From: an uncultured Lachnospiraceae bacterium
Lineage (GTDB): Bacteria > Bacillota > Clostridia > Lachnospirales > Lachnospiraceae
Direction: 5' to 3'
Assembly (NCBI GenBank): GCA_948688495.1
Contig: CAPQSW010000008.1
Span: 13,724 to 29,239 of the forward strand
Length of the DNA stretch: 15,516 bases
The notes under the pieces were generated by a model that saw nothing but the letters and a program-made list of their open reading frames with translations, did no database searches and was not told the DNA's origin. The position numbers and the translations under genes are program-made. Shown piece after piece: positions 14,985 to 15,516 of the stretch (position 1 is the first letter of the stretch; each line of letters starts with the position of its first letter).

Positions 14985-15024
14985 ATGGGGAAAGCAGGGA
15001 TGTATGTACTCAGTCTTTTCCCAT
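14985..15024 (-). terminator. possible terminator of the 85-residue minus-strand gene
   Basis: ATGGGGAAA (14985-14993) can pair with TTTTCCCAT (15016-15024) with one wobble, plus one G-C pair inside, leaving a loop of 20 bases. Read on the minus strand it is followed by a T-rich stretch. It spans the stop codon of the minus-strand gene. The large loop makes this tentative. Confidence 0.25.
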
Positions 15025-15267
15025 CAAACTGCGCAGAGGATTGACTTTCTCTGCCTTTTTCATAATATCATCTGCATTCTGCCTAAGATAACCGCTAAGC
15101 TGTACAATTTCTTCCGGGGTAAATCCAGAGTATTTTTCGAATTTGCCGGAGGGAAGGATTCCTTCAGCATAATCCTTGCCGCGTGTAAACGAAACATGGA
15201 CGATTTTTTGGTTGTTTTTGGTGATGACGCCGGAATAAGTCATACAAATTTCTTCGGATTGTTTCAT
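15010..15267 (-). CDS. small protein of unknown function (85 residues)
   Basis: I do not recognise the family. The product is mostly polar, with a beta-rich first half (YSGVITKNNQKIVHVSFTRG, 11-30), a GKFEKYSGFTPEEI segment (41-54) and a helical C-terminal half ending PLRSLMGKD. It has no signal peptide, membrane segment or cysteine cluster. Support for its being real: its own promoter-like sequence (TTGTTT, 16 bases, TATAAT), a G-rich ribosome binding site (GGGGG, 8-9 bases before the ATG), and no better reading frame opposite; plus-strand frames in this stretch lack ribosome binding sites. A second in-frame ATG eight codons in has a poorer site. It converges on the 899-residue gene with 60 bases between the stop codons. 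Confidence 0.65.
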   Translation of the reverse strand: MKQSEEICMTYSGVITKNNQKIVHVSFTRGKDYAEGILPSGKFEKYSGFTPEEIVQLSGYLRQNADDIMKKAEKVNPLRSLMGKD

Positions 15268-15298
15268 AAAAATGCCCCCAATCTTACCTATTACGTTA

Positions 15299-15326
15299 AT
15301 TATACTGTTTTACGAAAAAAAAACAA
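15299..15326 (-). promoter_or_regulatory. promoter of the 85-residue gene
   Basis: On the minus strand TATAAT (15299-15304) is perfect and lies 16 bases from TTGTTT (15321-15326). A run of nine T in this strand spans the spacer and the -35. The start codon is about 32 bases downstream of the -10. Confidence 0.5.
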
Positions 15327-15400
15327 TCATTTTTTGTAAATTAAAGTTGTAATTTTTGTAAGATTTGTCGAAAAGAATGATTTATCTTATCTCTATTTCA

Positions 15401-15409
15401 TGTTACAAT
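15401..15409 (+). promoter_or_regulatory. extended -10 promoter of the gene at the right edge
   Basis: TGTTACAAT at 15401-15409 fits an extended -10 (TG, one base, TACAAT). The -35 position at 17 bases (15381-15386) reads TTTATC, a weak match. AAGGAGG at 15419-15425 follows, 7 bases before the ATG at 15433. Confidence 0.5.
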
Positions 15410-15432
15410 AACTATAAAAAGGAGGCTTTTCA

Positions 15433-15516
15433 ATGAAACAACATTCTACCAATAGTTTATGGGGGAGGCTGCTGGCATGGACGCTTGCAGCGGCGCGTTT
15501 TTTTTACAATCTGGAG
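15433..15516 (+). CDS. start of an unknown gene, truncated by the window edge
   Basis: Twenty-eight codons are open to the edge: MKQHSTNSLWGRLLAWTLAA, then ARFFYNLE. The start is well supported by AAGGAGG at 15419-15425 with 7-base spacing and an upstream extended -10. The visible part is a short basic, amphipathic N-terminus with Trp and Leu, which could be a cytoplasmic lead-in to a membrane protein, but too little is present for a family call. Confidence 0.65.
   Translation, partial: MKQHSTNSLWGRLLAWTLAAARFFYNLE

Noticed and set aside
1..15516. CRISPR arrays, tRNA/rRNA genes, insertion sequences or prophage genes
   Set aside because: No regularly spaced direct repeats, no cloverleaf-like sequence and no transposase or integrase reading frame were seen.

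Overview
The window looks like chromosomal DNA from an anaerobic, gut-type Gram-positive bacterium, most likely in the Lachnospiraceae (Clostridia). This rests on strong AGGAGG-type ribosome binding sites, moderate GC with AT-rich intergenic gaps, a rubrerythrin, a GH42 beta-galactosidase, a lipoprotein related to trigger factor, and an RNase H carrying a viroplasmin-type N-terminal domain. The genus cannot be fixed by reading alone. No rRNA, tRNA, CRISPR array, insertion sequence, phage gene or integrase was seen.

Layout. 1-930: an alpha/beta hydrolase, possibly starting upstream of the window, followed by a perfect 10-bp hairpin. 1079-4273: a tight three-gene operon encoding a free-standing condensation-domain acyltransferase, an acyl carrier protein and an AMP-forming acyl ligase. 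A TetR-type regulator (4284-4862, minus) converges on it. 4989-7278: RNase H with a good sigma-A promoter, a DUF2974-type lipase-fold protein 3 bases downstream, a nested stem-loop, and a small cysteine-rich protein. 7367-8010: rubrerythrin and a clear intrinsic terminator. 8073-9432: a perfect 12-bp inverted repeat, a lipoprotein with FKBP-like and trigger-factor C-terminal regions, and a terminator that lies inside the 3' end of the convergent HAD phosphatase gene (9389-10066, minus). 10209-14949: GH42 beta-galactosidase and, 13 bases later, an 899-residue protein of unknown function with zinc-ribbon-like ends and tandem helical repeats. 15010-15267 (minus): a small unknown protein. 15433-15516: the start of a gene that runs off the window.

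How the genes may work together. The strongest candidate for an uncharacterised system is the condensation-protein/ACP/ligase operon. The ligase should adenylate a carboxylic acid, the ACP should carry it as a thioester on phosphopantetheine, and the HxxxD condensation protein could transfer it to an amine or alcohol. There is no amino-acid adenylation module, thioesterase, transporter or phosphopantetheinyl transferase in view, so the acyl acceptor and product are unknown. The rest is a mix of housekeeping and accessory genes (oxidative stress defence, nucleic acid maintenance, extracytoplasmic protein folding, galactoside use) without an obvious shared pathway. The two least explained proteins are the 899-residue repeat protein and the cysteine-rich 117-residue protein.
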